From Reticulitermes lucifugus (Eukaryota; Arthropoda; Insecta; Blattodea; Rhinotermitidae), in assembly GCA_026260175.1 (NCBI GenBank), contig JAKCWW010000062.1:1-63586 (forward strand): 63,586 bases of DNA, read 5' to 3'. A program made the translations under genes and the position numbers. Under the pieces are notes generated by a model that saw nothing but the letters and a program-made list of their open reading frames with translations, ran no database searches and had not been told where the DNA came from. How positions within the stretch are numbered: position 1 is the stretch's first letter; each line of letters starts with the position of its first letter. This document shows positions 44,425-58,727 of this stretch, in pieces.

Positions 44425-47400
44425 CAATACATTGGCTAATTACTCCAAATTTTTGAGAAAGATATACCTATTTATTGTTGAAGTGATGATGGACATATGA
44501 GTGTCCAAACAAACAACTTGTGCAAGAGAATTCATTGCTCCATACATAAGTAAAGTTAGCGTTATCAAACAGTGGGCTATATCTTGTCATGGACTTTAAG
44601 GATGGGGTATGTAATACTCATTATACAGCATCTAGTCAGCACGTCTTATGGACACTACATGCAACAAATACAAGCACGATAGATTCGGATAACTTGCGAT
44701 TTTTCCACGCTGGTTTTCTTCACACAAACATAAGAATACACGGATTACCAACAGCCAGCTAGGAGCATGTGTTTTCTTTGTGAGCCTGCTTCTGTGCCGA
44801 AAGTAGGCACGCACAAACACTGCAATCAAAGAGGCACCTTATTCCAACTGTCATTTCCCACTGAGTTACTGTAATTTTTTTTGATTTAGTGGTAATAACT
44901 TGGCAAGATATAATAAATATATAATAGGATGAAATTAAATTCTCTCGAGGACGAAGAGAGAAATTTGTTTGTCAGTTGCTGGTCAGATAAAATTTAGCAA
45001 TTCATTTGCATAAAGACTAAAATTTGTGGCCGGAAAATGAATGCTGGTGTCGTGAATCTAATGAGACTTTCGTTGAATTCTGATAGAACTTTTATAAGAG
45101 CGTATATGTGACTTTGTTTATGTTCACTTTGCAGTTCGAATGGAAACGGGTTGGTCTTGAATTGCAGTGATTTTGACACGCCAGTTCTTTCCTTAATGAT
45201 GCCATTTCAGTTGAAAATATGCAAATTGAGTGAGGGAATAAATTGTATTCATTCCTACATCCAGGAAGCCAGGTTACGTACCAAATTCATCACTACGTTG
45301 AAACTTGAATTCGGCTCAGCAGCATTGAAAGTCTACATTTATCATTCCGAAGCAATAATAAGGGAGACTCTTGTAGTGACAACGCTCAGAACTTGTATAT
45401 GAAATCTGTCCAGTTTGAAGCTCGATATTTATAACAATTGCCCTTACAGGTATTTCAAATTTTTCTTAGTAATTTCAAGAAAATTCTTAGATAGCAAGCT
45501 GCCTTAAAACAGCCCATTACTATTTTCTTTTAAATCCTTCTCAATGAACAATTCAATATAATTTCCCAAATCGATGACATATTACACCTTGTATGAGTAT
45601 TAAACAAAGATTCACTGTATGGAAAACTGTTTGGCAGGTGACATAGACATAACGACATATCTTAAAATTATTCACTTTTCACCGTGCACTCTTCTACATT
45701 AATCTTTATGCAAATACAGTGCTTTATTTACTGTTAAATATGCGTACATTTACGGGTTATGGTTAGATAAAGATTGAATACAAACACCGAAAATTTTTAA
45801 CAGAAGGCAATTAACTCCTTTATAATGAAGAGTTATAGGTTCTTACAAGGCGGGTTACACAAGGAGCCACCATAACCGCGCCACCAAAATTATAACACCA
45901 TAAGCTACACGTTTTAAAACTCGGTACCTATATAACTCTCTACTCACTAGTAAATTGGTTGTTCAAGTTTTAAAGGTTATATTTGACATTTTACATTAGT
46001 AGCTACGTTTTCCATAGACATCTTTTCCATTAATACACTCTTATACTTTATACACATGAGGGCCATATTTTAGTCATTTAATACGTAGGCCTATATCGTG
46101 CACTTTGAAAGATGTGGGAATACAAACCGAAAAGCTGTCGGTTATGAGATGAACTTGGATCCATATAGCGGGAATAACAGTGTGGAATATTACTGGCGAC
46201 AAGAGATCGAAAAAAGAATTTGATGGAGTGCGATGGAGCGAGTAGAACACTGCGCAGAAATAATTACCTGTAACCATATACACGCTTCACGTCCGTTCTC
46301 TTTGCATGTTGGTACGGAGTAAGGGTGTCAGTTCTGGCACTGCGTTGTGTAGGCTTGTGTAATTTGCATCATCATAAAGCAGTGCCGTAAAATACCCTGG
46401 AAAAGTATTTCCTTGTTTAGGTCTAGGGATCAAGAAATTCGATGAAGCAATAAATTTCTACCTTTGTATTTGGGAATATACAAATCGAAACAAGGCCAGG
46501 AGAATTTCATGGCATTTTTCACTGTGTTAAGAAAATTACGGAATCTTGCCTTGAACTAGGTAATGACAACTTCCTTGTGAATCCCTAATTGTTTGCTTGA
46601 AAAGCGTATATTATTTCATGTCATTCGACGCGATATTATGCAGTTATGACGTCAAAATTACAGCCAATAAATGTAATTAATCTGATGTTCATAAAAAGTA
46701 TTTGCTTTTGGGTTTCTCAAAATATTTTCTTAATTTTCTTTTCTACGTGTTTTACCATTTAGGGCCATTCATCTTCTCACATTACTCTTTATTCTGCATA
46801 GATATTTCTAGAAAAAGTGGATTTATTGTAATGTCGCATGTAAGTAATTTGGCTTTAATTAGGTTTGGTTTAAAATAAATAAATTTTGAACAAAAAATAT
46901 AATTTTTAAATGGTATATATATTTACTCTGCAATTTCTATTGAAAAGGTATTCGTTATTCTTATGTGGAAACCCTAACTACATAAATTTGTGATTCAAAA
47001 TGATGCACAAAGTTAAATACATATTATAAGCTTATATTTATCTCTTCGTTCCCATCCTTACCTTCGTCTGTGAGAAGGCGTATTGGATTAAGGAAGTGTA
47101 TGTTTAAATAAATGTTTCCGTAAACATAATCGAAGTTTACAGATAATTCAAGAAAAGAATGTGCAGGTTTTGCGGCATCTTAAGTGGTCGACATGAATAA
47201 TATAAATTGTGGGCAAGTCTAAAAAATATTTAATCACGTAAAAAAATTTTAAAGTGAAGAGGCGCTGCCTCTTGTGTAAAAGAGATTTCTGAAGTCCCCT
47301 TTATGTCGTCTGAGAGTAAATTATTAAAATGCAAAAATGTTTTTTGACTCTTCTGTTTTAGCAAAGCCAATGGATCATCAAACCTGTAGAAACTACCTTT

Positions 47401-49246
47401 TGTCCTACGGAGGCAATATTACTTAATTGATCTAGGGATCAAAATAACCTGCAGCTATAAGGTAGAAGGCTGGAAGAAACTCTATATCATTCTTTCATTG
47501 CGCCGGGGAATATCTGCAATTTCAAGCAGACAGCATAGCCAGGCCATTCCTGGGACAGACAGAGTTAGCAGCACCTCCGTAATTAAAATCGAGCTCTCTA
47601 ATTACCCGAACATGACGCTTTTCTTCATCTTTCTCCGTCCCTCTTTCTCTCCTCTTTCATCTTTAGCCGTGTCTTTTTTATGACTGGGCTTTCTTCATCT
47701 CTCTTCCTTCTATAGCTCGTACTCCTCTCACGTTCAAGTAAGCTTCTTGCTTCCCTCAGTCTCACTCATATTGTCGCCGTAAGGTCACTAGCGGAGTAAT
47801 GCACATGCGCAATTAGACCACTTCAAGTTAAAAAGGGCGGATCCATCCTTGGAACTCAGCTTCTATTTGTAAAATTACAAGAGTAAACTGAAGGGGAGAG
47901 AAGAAGACACAGAACAGTAACAGCTACATACAGACGGCGGATACTGATGACGGAAACTTAAAAAAGTTAGGTATTAAGGAGAAGATAAGGAGAAAAAAGA
48001 ATAAGACAGGAACATCACTGTAAATAGCTCTTGGATCTCTAAGTAGGTGCTAACAGATAGTCGGGAAAGAAGAATTTATAGTCAAATTTATTTACAAATT
48101 GTATCAATTGAATGTGGTCCAGCAGTGTAGTTTTATTAACTATGAGATATAAAATTCCAGACAGGGGTCTTTGTCTCAAATTATATTGATCGTCAGATAA
48201 CGAGGCGATGCAGGCCTATTTAACGATTTGATAAATGAATTTCATTTAAATGTAGAAATTCAAACCCTGTCCCATAGTAGACAAACTGCCGTTACAAAAA
48301 TAAACGTTTAATTTTCTTTAGGGAAGTAATATCACTTTATTGTGAAACACATAAGAAACACACATCCACATATATACACACATATATCTGTGTGAATATA
48401 TATTCTGTGTAAAAAATAATTTTTTTATGTTAATGGAGCTGGAAACTTATGAACTTTAAAGGTTTAAATCCTACAAATTTAGAACAGTGTTGACAGTACG
48501 TAAAAAGAACATATATTTATTTCTGAATCAAACCTATTTTAATATGTCTATATGTTTCTTTGCTTCAAAAATTGAATTTTTGCTTATTCAATCGATCTCT
48601 TCACAAATACATAATTTTTTCTTTCTTTAAAGAAGAAAGCGGTCTCTATATAATTAGAAATAAAGCAAACCTAATTTTGTTCAATTCAGTCGAATACAAA
48701 AATAGTGAATTTTATTAATACGATAACAACCAAATTGTTTTCCTTGGTGCTGGATATCATATTTCTAGTCCGGTAATAAACAAAGTATTGCCTTCGATAT
48801 CTCGAACCCTGGAACTGTGTGTATGGATCACTTTCCGAGCATGAGTATATAGGCTAACGTTTAAGGGAGGCCTTGCTTTAGGCCAACCCCTCACCCAAGC
48901 TGTCCTACGAAATTTTCACAACGATTCACAATTTAAAATTAAATCTGAATGGTAAGGGGACAAAGAGTCTAAGAGTAAAAGTCGAAAAAGGAGAAGAAAA
49001 ATGAAAAAAAACACAGACTTTCTACTTTTTGTGGTACTGGATTCTTTAAATTGACATATAATTTTCAATGTTGTATAGGAACTTACTCCTTCCATCTCCA
49101 GGATGTTTTGGGATACACCTGAACGTTTCAATTTCCATGAATACTAGACTAGTCATCAAAACCGCTATGAATGTTTTAAGTCCCATGTAACAGAAAGGAA
49201 AGTTTAAAATTAGAACATTTCACAATAATATATGAATGATTTCTGT
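44425..49246. other. Long stretch without a recognisable gene
   Basis: Nearly 5 kb of AT-rich sequence. A purine-rich patch lies at 47880-48010, TAGGCCTA at 46086-46093 and ACACATATATACACACATAT-type low complexity around 48360-48405. Short frames lack domains. No shared repeat family was recognised. Confidence 0.5.
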
Positions 49247-49256
49247 TTATAAATAT

Positions 49257-49518
49257 AATTTTTTTGTTATGGAGAAGGGCCCCGCAGCAAATGCTACGGA
49301 CGCACCGCAGCCTTGAGGCTTATTGTGCAATCCTGTGAAGAATACGATTAGTTTTTTTCGTTTTTCCTTGTAATGGAGCACGGTGGAGCAGGGGGAAACT
49401 GAAGTACTCGGAGAAAAACCTCTCCCAGTGCCACTTTGTCCACCACAAATCCCACATGGACCGACCTGGGATCGAACCTGGGCCTCCGCGGTGGGAGGCT
49501 GGTGACTAGCACAGCCTG
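49257..49518 (-). mobile_element. SINE-B copy (minus strand, box A region deleted)
   Basis: Left end is the A-tail (poly-T on this strand). The body follows: GGGCCCCGCAGC, CTACGGACGCACCGCAGCCT, GAAGTACTCGGAGAAAAACC and CACTTTGTCCACCACAAATC. The tRNA-like head has box B GGGATCGAACCTGGGCC (49468-49484, complement of GGTTCGATCCC). Compared with 61329-61624, about 15 bp covering box A are missing. TTATAAATAT (49247-49256) and TTACAAATAT (49519-49528) form a 10-bp target duplication with one mismatch. Confidence 0.85.
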
Positions 49519-49528
49519 TTACAAATAT

Positions 49529-50554
49529 CATTACTCAAAACGTACTTTTTTTCCGTGTTTGTCACATTCCGCACCAAATATTTTTTGGTTTATCGCCCGA
49601 TGAACGCTACGTGAAGTGTAAAATTATTACGTTATTTAAATTTATACAGCACACATTACCTTAAGTCTGTACGTTACAAATAGACTGTATAGCAATTTGT
49701 TCACAAAGACCCTCGAACAATATTATCCTATCAGAGTGTCAGAACAAGTGTTACACTAAACCACAGGTGAAGTTACATATATAGTATATATACATAAAGC
49801 CCACGTATATGTCAGAGTTTAGCTTCTAAGAAAGGAGACGCAAGCAATCTGCCGTGATTTCAAAACTGACAGCACGTCGCAAAGGTGGGCTCTAAACTTC
49901 CAGAACCTCGCTTTGTATTCGCGTTACTTTGATCTTCATGCGTAAACGTTTTCAAAAACCTTGTGCGATGCTCATGAAGATAGAGACTCTCTTCTTTATG
50001 TAATCCAGACCTTTCGTTTCAGTGAATGTCGGAGCATGCAGCTGCATGAAGGTAACAGCAGATACAATATCATTTATGGCAATGATGTTCAACCTGCATT
50101 TTGTCCACAGAGGGTGTAGGCAATGCCACGTTAAAAGCCCCACGACCCTTCACAAGAAAATAAATTGTGTTTTGTTTTTTTTAATTTTATGTATTTATTG
50201 AACCCTTGTGTAAAGTAAGTGTTGTGAAATATAAACCTCCTGTTCCGGATCTAACGTTTTTCATAACTTGGTCAATTTTCTATCGTGTGTGTCATCTCAA
50301 TCACAAAGGACTCCGGAACGGTGTAAGACAGAGAGAGCTGCACGAGAGCCTATTTCAAAGCTAATATGAACGTGGTCTAATATAATTTGCAACATATTTT
50401 AATTTTGTCACACATAAATACGGAGGCGTTTTAATATTTTAACTAAGGGTATGTAGCCACTAAACAGAACTGGGAGTTTAAAAATACACTTAGTTGTTGA
50501 ACAATAATTTTATTATTTGTGGTAAAGCGTGTAACGTTATAACAGTGTTTGAAT
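49529..50554. other. No gene recognised
   Basis: AT-rich sequence; no feature seen. Confidence 0.5.
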
Positions 50555-50976
50555 GTAGGTATGTACTTATGTATATACGTAAGTATGTATGTATGTATGT
50601 ATGTATGTACGTATGTATGTATATACGTATGTATGTATGCATGTATGTTTGTAAGTATGTATGTTTGTATGTATGTATGTATGTATGTATGTATGTGCGT
50701 ATGTATATATGCATGTATATATGTATGCATGTATGTATGCATGCATGTATTATGTATGTATGTATGTGTGTATGTATGCTTGTGTGTATGTGTGTGTATG
50801 TATACGTATGTGTATTTGTATGAACTATGTACGTACGCAAGCATGTGCATATATAGGTACGTATGTAAGTGTATGTGCGTGTATGTTAGTATGTGTATAT
50901 ATACGTATGTATTACGTACATATACATTTGTATGCATACAAACTTCCATGTGTGTGCGTATGTCTGTTTGTGTACG
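50555..50976 (+). repeat. Long imperfect GTAT tetranucleotide satellite
   Basis: About 420 bp of 4-bp period sequence, mainly GTAT/GTAC/GTGT/GCAT variants. Purer blocks are at 50582-50610 and 50668-50697. The period is held while the base at one position varies, so long Met/Tyr/Cys/Val or His/Thr/Tyr frames of up to 179 codons open on both strands. None is a gene. Confidence 0.95.
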
Positions 50977-51671
50977 GCTGTAATTACAATATGAAGATTG
51001 GCGTTACACCTCGAAGGACAGTCTCTTCTGGATTCATATGTGGTAATTGGTCCTTGCTCGGGTTTAGCAAAATAACAGTTATTTGGGGACTGCATTATGA
51101 TGGGAGAGACTGCAACAGACCTTTCCTTTTGTCTGTAATTATATATCTTGTTATAGGCTACGATGTTTCCAATAAATACAGACAACATCTGTGTACATAA
51201 TTACAAAAAGGCCAGGTATCTCTCCCTATTCTGATACAGTATTACTCAATAGGCCCAAGTAAACGTACTTCCCCAAGACCCTTGTCTTCGCCGCTACGCC
51301 ATTCTTCTAAAGAATCTGCTTGTTTCTAAAGCTTTGTGATACGTAACGAATTTATATGCAGCGGTGGACGATGCCACTTGCCAAGTTTTATGTTTATGGG
51401 AAAATAACAACTTACACAAACATTCGAATGAAGCAGAGACATGTAATGTAAGGCCATTCGCTTCATTACATGTTCCTAAGTCGATATGCATTAAATGAAC
51501 TTACGATGGGAGGGTGTCTCTTAACGTTCATGTATTTTATCTTCGAGACTACATGATGAATATAATGTAAGCTATAATTTATTGCGCGAATTTTATTTTT
51601 CTTTGAATTACTTCGATTCTACATGAAGTTCTTTATGTTCTATGGGACAGCGTAATGAGTATAGCATCTCA
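50977..51671. other. No gene recognised
   Basis: Ordinary sequence with no match. Confidence 0.45.
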
Positions 51672-51894
51672 CTACGGAGCGGACCGTCCGGGGATAGAAT
51701 ACCGGTAGGGGCAGCATTTTCCACACCCGTTCAGACCGGCCTTGGGGCCTAACCAGCCTCCTGTACAATGGGTATCGATTCTCTTTGCCGAGGGTAAAGC
51801 GGCCGGAACGTGGCGTTTACAGTCCACCTTATCTAGCTCCGAGGTTAAAAAATGAGTATAGCTTCTACTCCCCCTCTGGATCTTCATGGCTTTT
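51672..51894 (+). mobile_element. SINE-C copy (plus strand, variant 5' part)
   Basis: The 3' half is the best preserved in the window: GAGGGTAAAGCGGCCGGAAC, CCACCTTATCTAGCTCCGAG, GTTAAAAAATGAGTATAGCT, TCTACTCCCCCTCTGGATC and TTCATGGCTTTTTGTAAAG. The 5' part (CCGTCCGGGGATAGAATACC, GGCCTTGGGGCCTAACC) differs from the tRNA-like heads of other copies, so it is either 5'-recombined or another subfamily. The similar ATGAGTATAG occurs at both ends (51654 and 51851). Confidence 0.65.
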
Positions 51895-54127
51895 TGTAAA
51901 GTAAAATTTAAGTTACCTTTATTGTGTTTCTTACAAATGGCTCATATTAGGCTACAATAGAGAACTGGTGGGCCTATAGGCCAAATAAACACCAGTTAGG
52001 TTGAAACAATTCTTCAAGCGCTTTTTCAGTGCTGTGTGTACAGGGGTATATTACAAAATAAAAGAAAGACATATTTTACATATATGTATTTAAATTTAAT
52101 GTCTGTGCATATATTTGTTGATTAGATTTACGAACATTATAGTCTTTAGTCATAAGCAATATGTAGAATGTTTAGAAATCTCTTATGTAAGGTACTACAA
52201 TAGCAGTAAATTTTCATTATTTGTGCCAAAGAGTTTATATGGAGTATACATGAAATTGTGGTAGCAGTATCATTTGGAATCAAGGGACGAAATAGAGAAG
52301 GATTTAAAAATCACCACTTGAAACTAGGACAAATTTATTCTTTAATTGGCGTAGAAGTAAAACACATAATATAATTATGAACATATTTATAATATGTTCG
52401 CTTTTTTTTACATCTGCCAGGGATTAGTTTTTCTATGCATTAGAAGGACATGAAGACCAGTGCGGGAAGCAAATTTCCAGAATATATGAGACCTACTCTG
52501 CTGTATACTAACTAGAATAATCCTTCCCATTATTATTGTACTTTAAAGATATGCAAGTTTAAAAATAATTTATATGTTGGAAATTAAAATATTTTTGAAT
52601 TTATTGTAGAGTATTTAATTCTATATATCCTTTCGGGCCTTTCTCTATGTTTATTTTAAAAATTGGCTATATATCAGGTTGTTCTGTGTTTCTGACACGA
52701 GAAGTTTATAATGATTTAATTTCAAAGCTAACATTTCGTACAAAATTTTTCTAAACGAGTTGGTTGAATGTATTAAAATCAAAACATTTAATACAAGTGA
52801 CTTTACACGGCAAAACACACGTTTTTATTAAGCGAAGAACAGCAGGCATAATTACTTGTTTTTATATACTTTATCTCGAGGGTAATTTCTTGTTGGAATT
52901 ACCCACTTGGGTGAAATCATTTTTCATTCTTTAATGCAGCAGCCGTTTAGTTTCAATTAGCCATGTTTTTAATTTTTCATCTGGTGGAAAAATAAAACGA
53001 ACAAGAATTAGAACGTGCCAGGAGGGAACCATGATAAAGTGGAATCTCGAGAGCAAGAGAGAAAATAAATGAGAAATAAGTACAAGAGACAAAGGTTGTA
53101 AAAACGTACTATGGGACATTCTAAGCGTAATTTTCGAAATTAAAAGACTGTAGTAGGTATAATATTGGAGGCAGTGGAAACTTTCATTGCCTATGTACAT
53201 AAAAATTTGCTCCATAATGGTTTTATGCTTAAAATTTGTCTTATATAATATTTTATTGTTTGTTTTCTTCTTCATAGAAAACCATCCTCCCCATTACAAA
53301 CATTTATCTGTTATTGCTGATTAGGGAAATAATTGCTCTTGACTTTGAAGAAAATATGAATGCACCCTGTAGGCGAAATTCGAAGGTTTTTAAATGCTAA
53401 GGCAAGTGGCATATATATATATATATATATATATAGTAAGAATTTGGACTTGAGGAAATGGAAGCATACTGTGCTATCTGCAGTTGCTAGGCCTACCTCC
53501 CCCTTAAATGCAAGAAGATATAAGGAATAAACAATCCTGTTTCACACAAAATGACCGGCGCTTGTGTCACGAAAGAATGTAATTTGCTTTTATTTTTGCA
53601 CACTTTATTTCAACAACCTTTATGTACTGCTGGATAAAAGTACTGAAAGAGGATACAAAAATTATGAAAGATGGGTAATTTGTACTATATAAACGGCTTC
53701 AAAAATTGTCGTTAAGGAGATATTAATAAGAAACTATCCTCTTTCTTGAAACGTGTAAATAAAACTCTCCTCTTTCTTTATCTGTGCCATGCTACCTAAA
53801 GAACTCGTGTTTAAAAACATTAAGAGATGGTGTGAATATTTGGTGAGTTTGTGTTGTTGATAAATTCAGTAACTGGCACTACTTTTTTACACTTTTTAAA
53901 AGGCTACTTTTGCGTAACGTAAAGTAAATAAAATTTAAATATATTTTTACGTGTTAAAAACAAAATTTGGTATATGTTTGGTGTGGTTATTTTAACAGAA
54001 CGTGTTTGTAAATTTATAACGTTTTATGCACCAAGTCTTTAGAGGAATGTCTGGATTTAACAAGGTTGAAGTAATTGGATAATTTAGGAAGAAAAACAAT
54101 TACAAATTTCATGAGAGCTACAAGTCA
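51895..54127. other. No gene recognised
   Basis: AT-rich sequence. A small hairpin GGGTAATT/AATTACCC lies at 52880-52904, a TA array at 53410-53435 and TAGGCCTA at 53488-53495. The 114-codon minus-strand frame at 52931-53275 shows no domain. Confidence 0.5.
53410..53435. repeat. (AT)n microsatellite
   Basis: Uninterrupted AT array of about 25 bases. Confidence 0.95.
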
Positions 54128-54245
54128 CCTGGAAGGCACAGGTAGTTCATGCGGAATTTGTACTGGACAAAGTGACAATGTGACACATTTCTCTCCGAAT
54201 AGTTCGGTTTTCGTTGTCAGTATCATTTCATTAATTCTTCATAAT
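54128..54245 (+). mobile_element. SINE-B body fragment (plus strand, old)
   Basis: GGTAGTTCATGCGGAATTTG, TACTGGACAAAGTGACAATG and ACATTTCTCTCCGAATAGTT, then CGGTTTTCGTTGTC, match the SINE-B body (complement of 61480-61555) with about 20 percent divergence. The head and tail are lost. Confidence 0.6.
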
Positions 54246-57200
54246 CGTTCATTCATTTATTACCGACGCTAACAAATACCAGCAAATTTTAGGGTAGTGA
54301 AATAGGCCTTTAATTTCCTAATCATGTATTGGATTCGTGGGACTGTTGGAAGGGGAGACGAAATAAATATGTTTTGGTTTTGAAATGCTGTATATGATAT
54401 CTGCTTGGAAGAGTGATAAAGAGATAAAGGATAATATTAAAGTGGAAATTAGAGAAAAATGTTTTGAAAAAGATGGTTGAACTGACTCATGTCATATTCG
54501 TTGCTGATGTCTAAGTTTATTATTAGTCGTGCTGCATCTTTGACTTCTACATCAGAATTATTAAAATCAAGTATTGTGTAGAGTCTATTGCTGTCTTTAA
54601 ACTGTAGGCCTATTATGAGACAAGTTATCTATCCATAAGGCTTACAAAACTGTAATTGACATAAAGAATTTAAAACTGGAAAAATAGCTCTTCAAAAATA
54701 TCACAACTTGAAGCACTCTGATATATAAAGGACTGACAGTTAATTTAATATAGAAAGTGTGCAAATGTGTCCGTACATACTATACGCGTTCATTTGGTTT
54801 TGAGCCCGACAACTATAACAGGTATGAAATGGCCCTTCAGTATATTTTATCTTTGTTCCTGTTTTGCTCTAAAGAACTGACTTTAGCAGAGTGGGAGTTA
54901 ATATTACAGCAGACGATGCTTTGTTTTAATTTCAATTTTGGTGTCGCTTCTTCTGCTTATATTTTTTACTTTACAGTGGTCCTCGAAGTGAAGTATGGTT
55001 AGTGTGGAGCGGGTTGCGGTGTAAGTCTGAATATTCCACCTAAAATACGGAAAATGCTGTAGAGTCAAGGGGCATTTAGAAAATGACAAAAGAGTCCTAT
55101 GTTTTACCACAGTAACGAGGAGGCATATGGCAAGTACTCCCAACCCATGTTTATTTTTGCTTTATTTTCTGCTTAGTGTTTTAAAAGGGGCAAAGTTAAT
55201 GATATACCTTAGAAAGAGTGGATAAAAATGAGATAAGTAAAATATAACTGTGTTGTTTTTATACGAAAATCGTGGATAACACTTATATCTCAGGATGCAC
55301 AAAATGATACTTTGTGTAAAGTGTAAAAAATGAATTCAGGAAGACAAAACTTACGGACAGGGTTATTATTACACACCACTGGCAATGAGAGAGAGGAGCA
55401 AGAATATAATAATTAAGGGAGAGAGAAATAAGGAAAGAAGGAAAGAAACAAAGGAAACTTAATTACTCAGCAATAAAAAAATTAATATTTTAGCTAATTT
55501 GTACTAACAACTTCCCGTCCAGTAATTCAGACACTCTGTTTAAGAAGTCATGTTACACGCACCCCGCATTATCTGCTTGTACCGACCAGCAGTTCTTAAA
55601 ATTTATATTCGTTTCCATAAAATCCCATGTTTCAAAATGCTCCCTTTCCCCTGCTCGTAAGATGTATATGTCCCATGGCACGCACAATTCCTTTCGCTTT
55701 TCCTCCATTACACCATTCGTCATAATTTGGGGAATTTACAAAAGCGGAAGGAGAAGGGAATTTCTGTCTGTTTCGTAATTAAACACCAGTAACAATCCTT
55801 ATTTTTACACAAAAATAAATAATTTTAAGCACAAGAATTTGACTTGGATAACAAAATATTATATTTGAATAATCTAGCTGTAATTCCTTATAATGTAACA
55901 ATTTATATCTTCATGCAATTTCTGAGACTTGGAAGCAAAACGAACTATATACAACCTATCCAATTTATACCCTAAAATACATTATGGTATTTATATAAAC
56001 TTATCACACGACGAAGTGTTAACTGTAAGCGTAACCAAACTTATAACCAGATAAAAGGCTGGTTATGCGGAATGAGTAAAATGATAAGTAGGTGCAAAGA
56101 TTCTGTGGTCTCTTCCAAAAATGTAAAATAATTTTTTTTGGGAACAGTTGCAGACAAATACGACTATAATTACATGAGTGACTCTACCTTTGGCTGTCGG
56201 TGAGAGAAACGTGACGTCCGTGTGACTTTTTATTTTGCCCCACCGATGTGCAAAATGCGCCCCTTCTAGCTTGGATATGCAGTCCATTATATAATTTCAG
56301 AAACGCGAAAAATAGGTATGAATTTTGTAGGACTGCTTTTTATCTGCATGACGCATGACCCTAAAAAGAAAATTTCGTTTTACAACTTTGATTTAATTCG
56401 TGATTAATTACCATCGCTAAGCGTACTATGATAATTACACAATATTGACAGATTCACACTTCATCCGCCTTACCTAAGGGAAATGTACCTGGCACTAATT
56501 GCCATATAAGTTAGGTTAAACTCAGAGCCTCTTCGTAGGCCTTAAAAGAGGAAAATCACTGCTAATGTCACGAAGCAAACCCCGATTCCATGGTCGTCCA
56601 GCCCGTATCCTTGCGTCCTGTACTGAATTAGCTGGCACGACTCTCCATAAAACATGATAAAGAGCTTTTCTTTATGTGGATCGCAACTTTTTCTGATGTT
56701 TGTTTTGATAAAAGACTTCGTTAGTTTTGAACGCTTTCTATTGGCTAATTAAACCTGAAATTTCTCCAAATTTTATAACTGATTTTTTTACTTGCTGCAA
56801 TATGTAGGACAAAGTTTTCCCACATCGACTATTCAAAAATTCATCCATTCAATACCTATGCATTTCACTGTAATATTTCAACAGGTGAAGCTAATGTAAA
56901 AAAATGTATTAAAATCTGTGTCGTACTTCCCAGAAATCAAATCACATATCAATTATGATGCTAATTTAGATGATGATATTGAGGACAACTTTTTCTGTTT
57001 ATTCCGAGAACCAATTAAAAATTAAAAACAGGTATTTTATCTGCGTGAAATGTTGTTTCTTAATGTTAAATCAGGTGGCTAATATGATTATCACTGGCAA
57101 TTAAAGCGAAAATAACTACAAAAGGATGGCTGGCTTTCGTCAAAATTGACCGATTGTTTCAAATGTTTTGTGAGCAGGGATGCGAGCGGCAAATAGACAC

Positions 57201-58727
57201 ACACACACACACTAATGTCAACATTGTTCGGGTTTGCTGGCCTGATATGAACTAATTCTGACGGAGAATGCACGTGTTTCACTGAATGTGGAGCGCACAT
57301 TATGAGCAATAACTTTCCGAAATGAATTCTATACAATACCGTATTGCAATCCTGAGTGATGCGATTAAAATTTCAATAACCCACAGAGATTTAACAAGGT
57401 TTCGCCTACTATTTGACGGCTGACAATATGATCCAGGCTTTTTCAGATTTTCAGGAATTTTGAACTCTTTTTTCCGGGCTGCGTAAGACGTGATAAATTC
57501 CAAATAATTACATAATATTCTTTAGACGAACATGAGTTGAAAGTAGAGCGTGCATGAGAGAGATGAAAATTTATAAATACTGCGAGGTGTTTTCGGATGT
57601 TACGCTGTGTCGGCCAGTAAATATTTACCTTTAATTCAATGGATCGTACTAATTTTACCTCAACTTTGAAGAAGTCCCAGAAGGGTAACTTGATTTAGAT
57701 ATTCTGAAAAATGGAAGCACTATGATGTTTCGAAACCTTGATGACCATTTACCAGTCGACACGGAGTAACGGTACAGAGAAACTAATTTTTTATTTACAA
57801 ATCTCTATCGGGGAAAAATTTCGAATGCATAGGCGCTGACAGAGTCCATCATTTTAAAATAAATTTTAGAGAAAATGGATGTTGGGATGCGGTCTGGATC
57901 CATCCTGACCTGGATATTTCCAAAGACGGGATTTAGTCAACATGGAAATGAACATTTCGGTTCCACGGAAAATCAAATATGGTTAAATTTTTACAGAGCC
58001 AAATAACCAACAATAGAAGTATAAAAAGTGACGCCCTGCGTTACGAAAGTACTTCTTTAATAGGGGGTGGTTGGGCAGTTATTTTCTTTCACCACGAACT
58101 CAACATGATGACGACTGTGTGAACGTCTGAGGTCGGAAAACCTTACTGCGTTAAGTGAAACTTTGTCATATTTCGTATGGTGGCATGTGTTTGAGAATTA
58201 TCGTAAAAGAATATATTGATTGAGTATTGACACTACTGGTTTGCAATTAGCTCCCTGCACAGGGAGGGCCCATTCTGAATGAATTTTCCGTCATTTTCCT
58301 CGGTTCCTGCAGACAAGTGTTAGAATAGTAAGCCCTAATTTAAAATGGACTCTCACCACTTCCTTCAGAATTTATCATTTCAGTGAAATTTAATTGGCCA
58401 CACGTCATACTTGCAGATGAGAAAGTAATGGTTACGGCTTAGTTTTTGTGTAAGGACAAATGGGACAACAGCTACATCACGAATTTTCATAGACACATCA
58501 AAATTATTCTGGGATGATAATGATAATATTGTTAATAATATTAATAATAAAATTTTCTTTTCTACCTTTAAGATAAAGGTAGCAGTTTCCTCTAAACTTG
58601 AAAAAAAAATCATCACATCTCAGAATGTTACAATCGTGGTGATCACGAAGGTCAGATTCTCAAATCTCATGCACAATCTCTGTAATAAAAACGTTATTTT
58701 TTTTCGTGGAAGTAAGAACCAACTTTT
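54246..58727. other. Long stretch without a recognisable gene
   Basis: AT-rich sequence. TAGGCCTA at 54605-54612, a purine patch near 55385-55460 and a short AC array at 57198-57212. Short frames lack domains. Confidence 0.5.

Noticed and set aside
50443..51200. Several 100-179-codon frames on both strands
   Set aside because: They are produced by the GTAT-type tetranucleotide array. The peptides are monotonous Met/Tyr/Cys/Val or His/Thr/Tyr and no frame is favoured.
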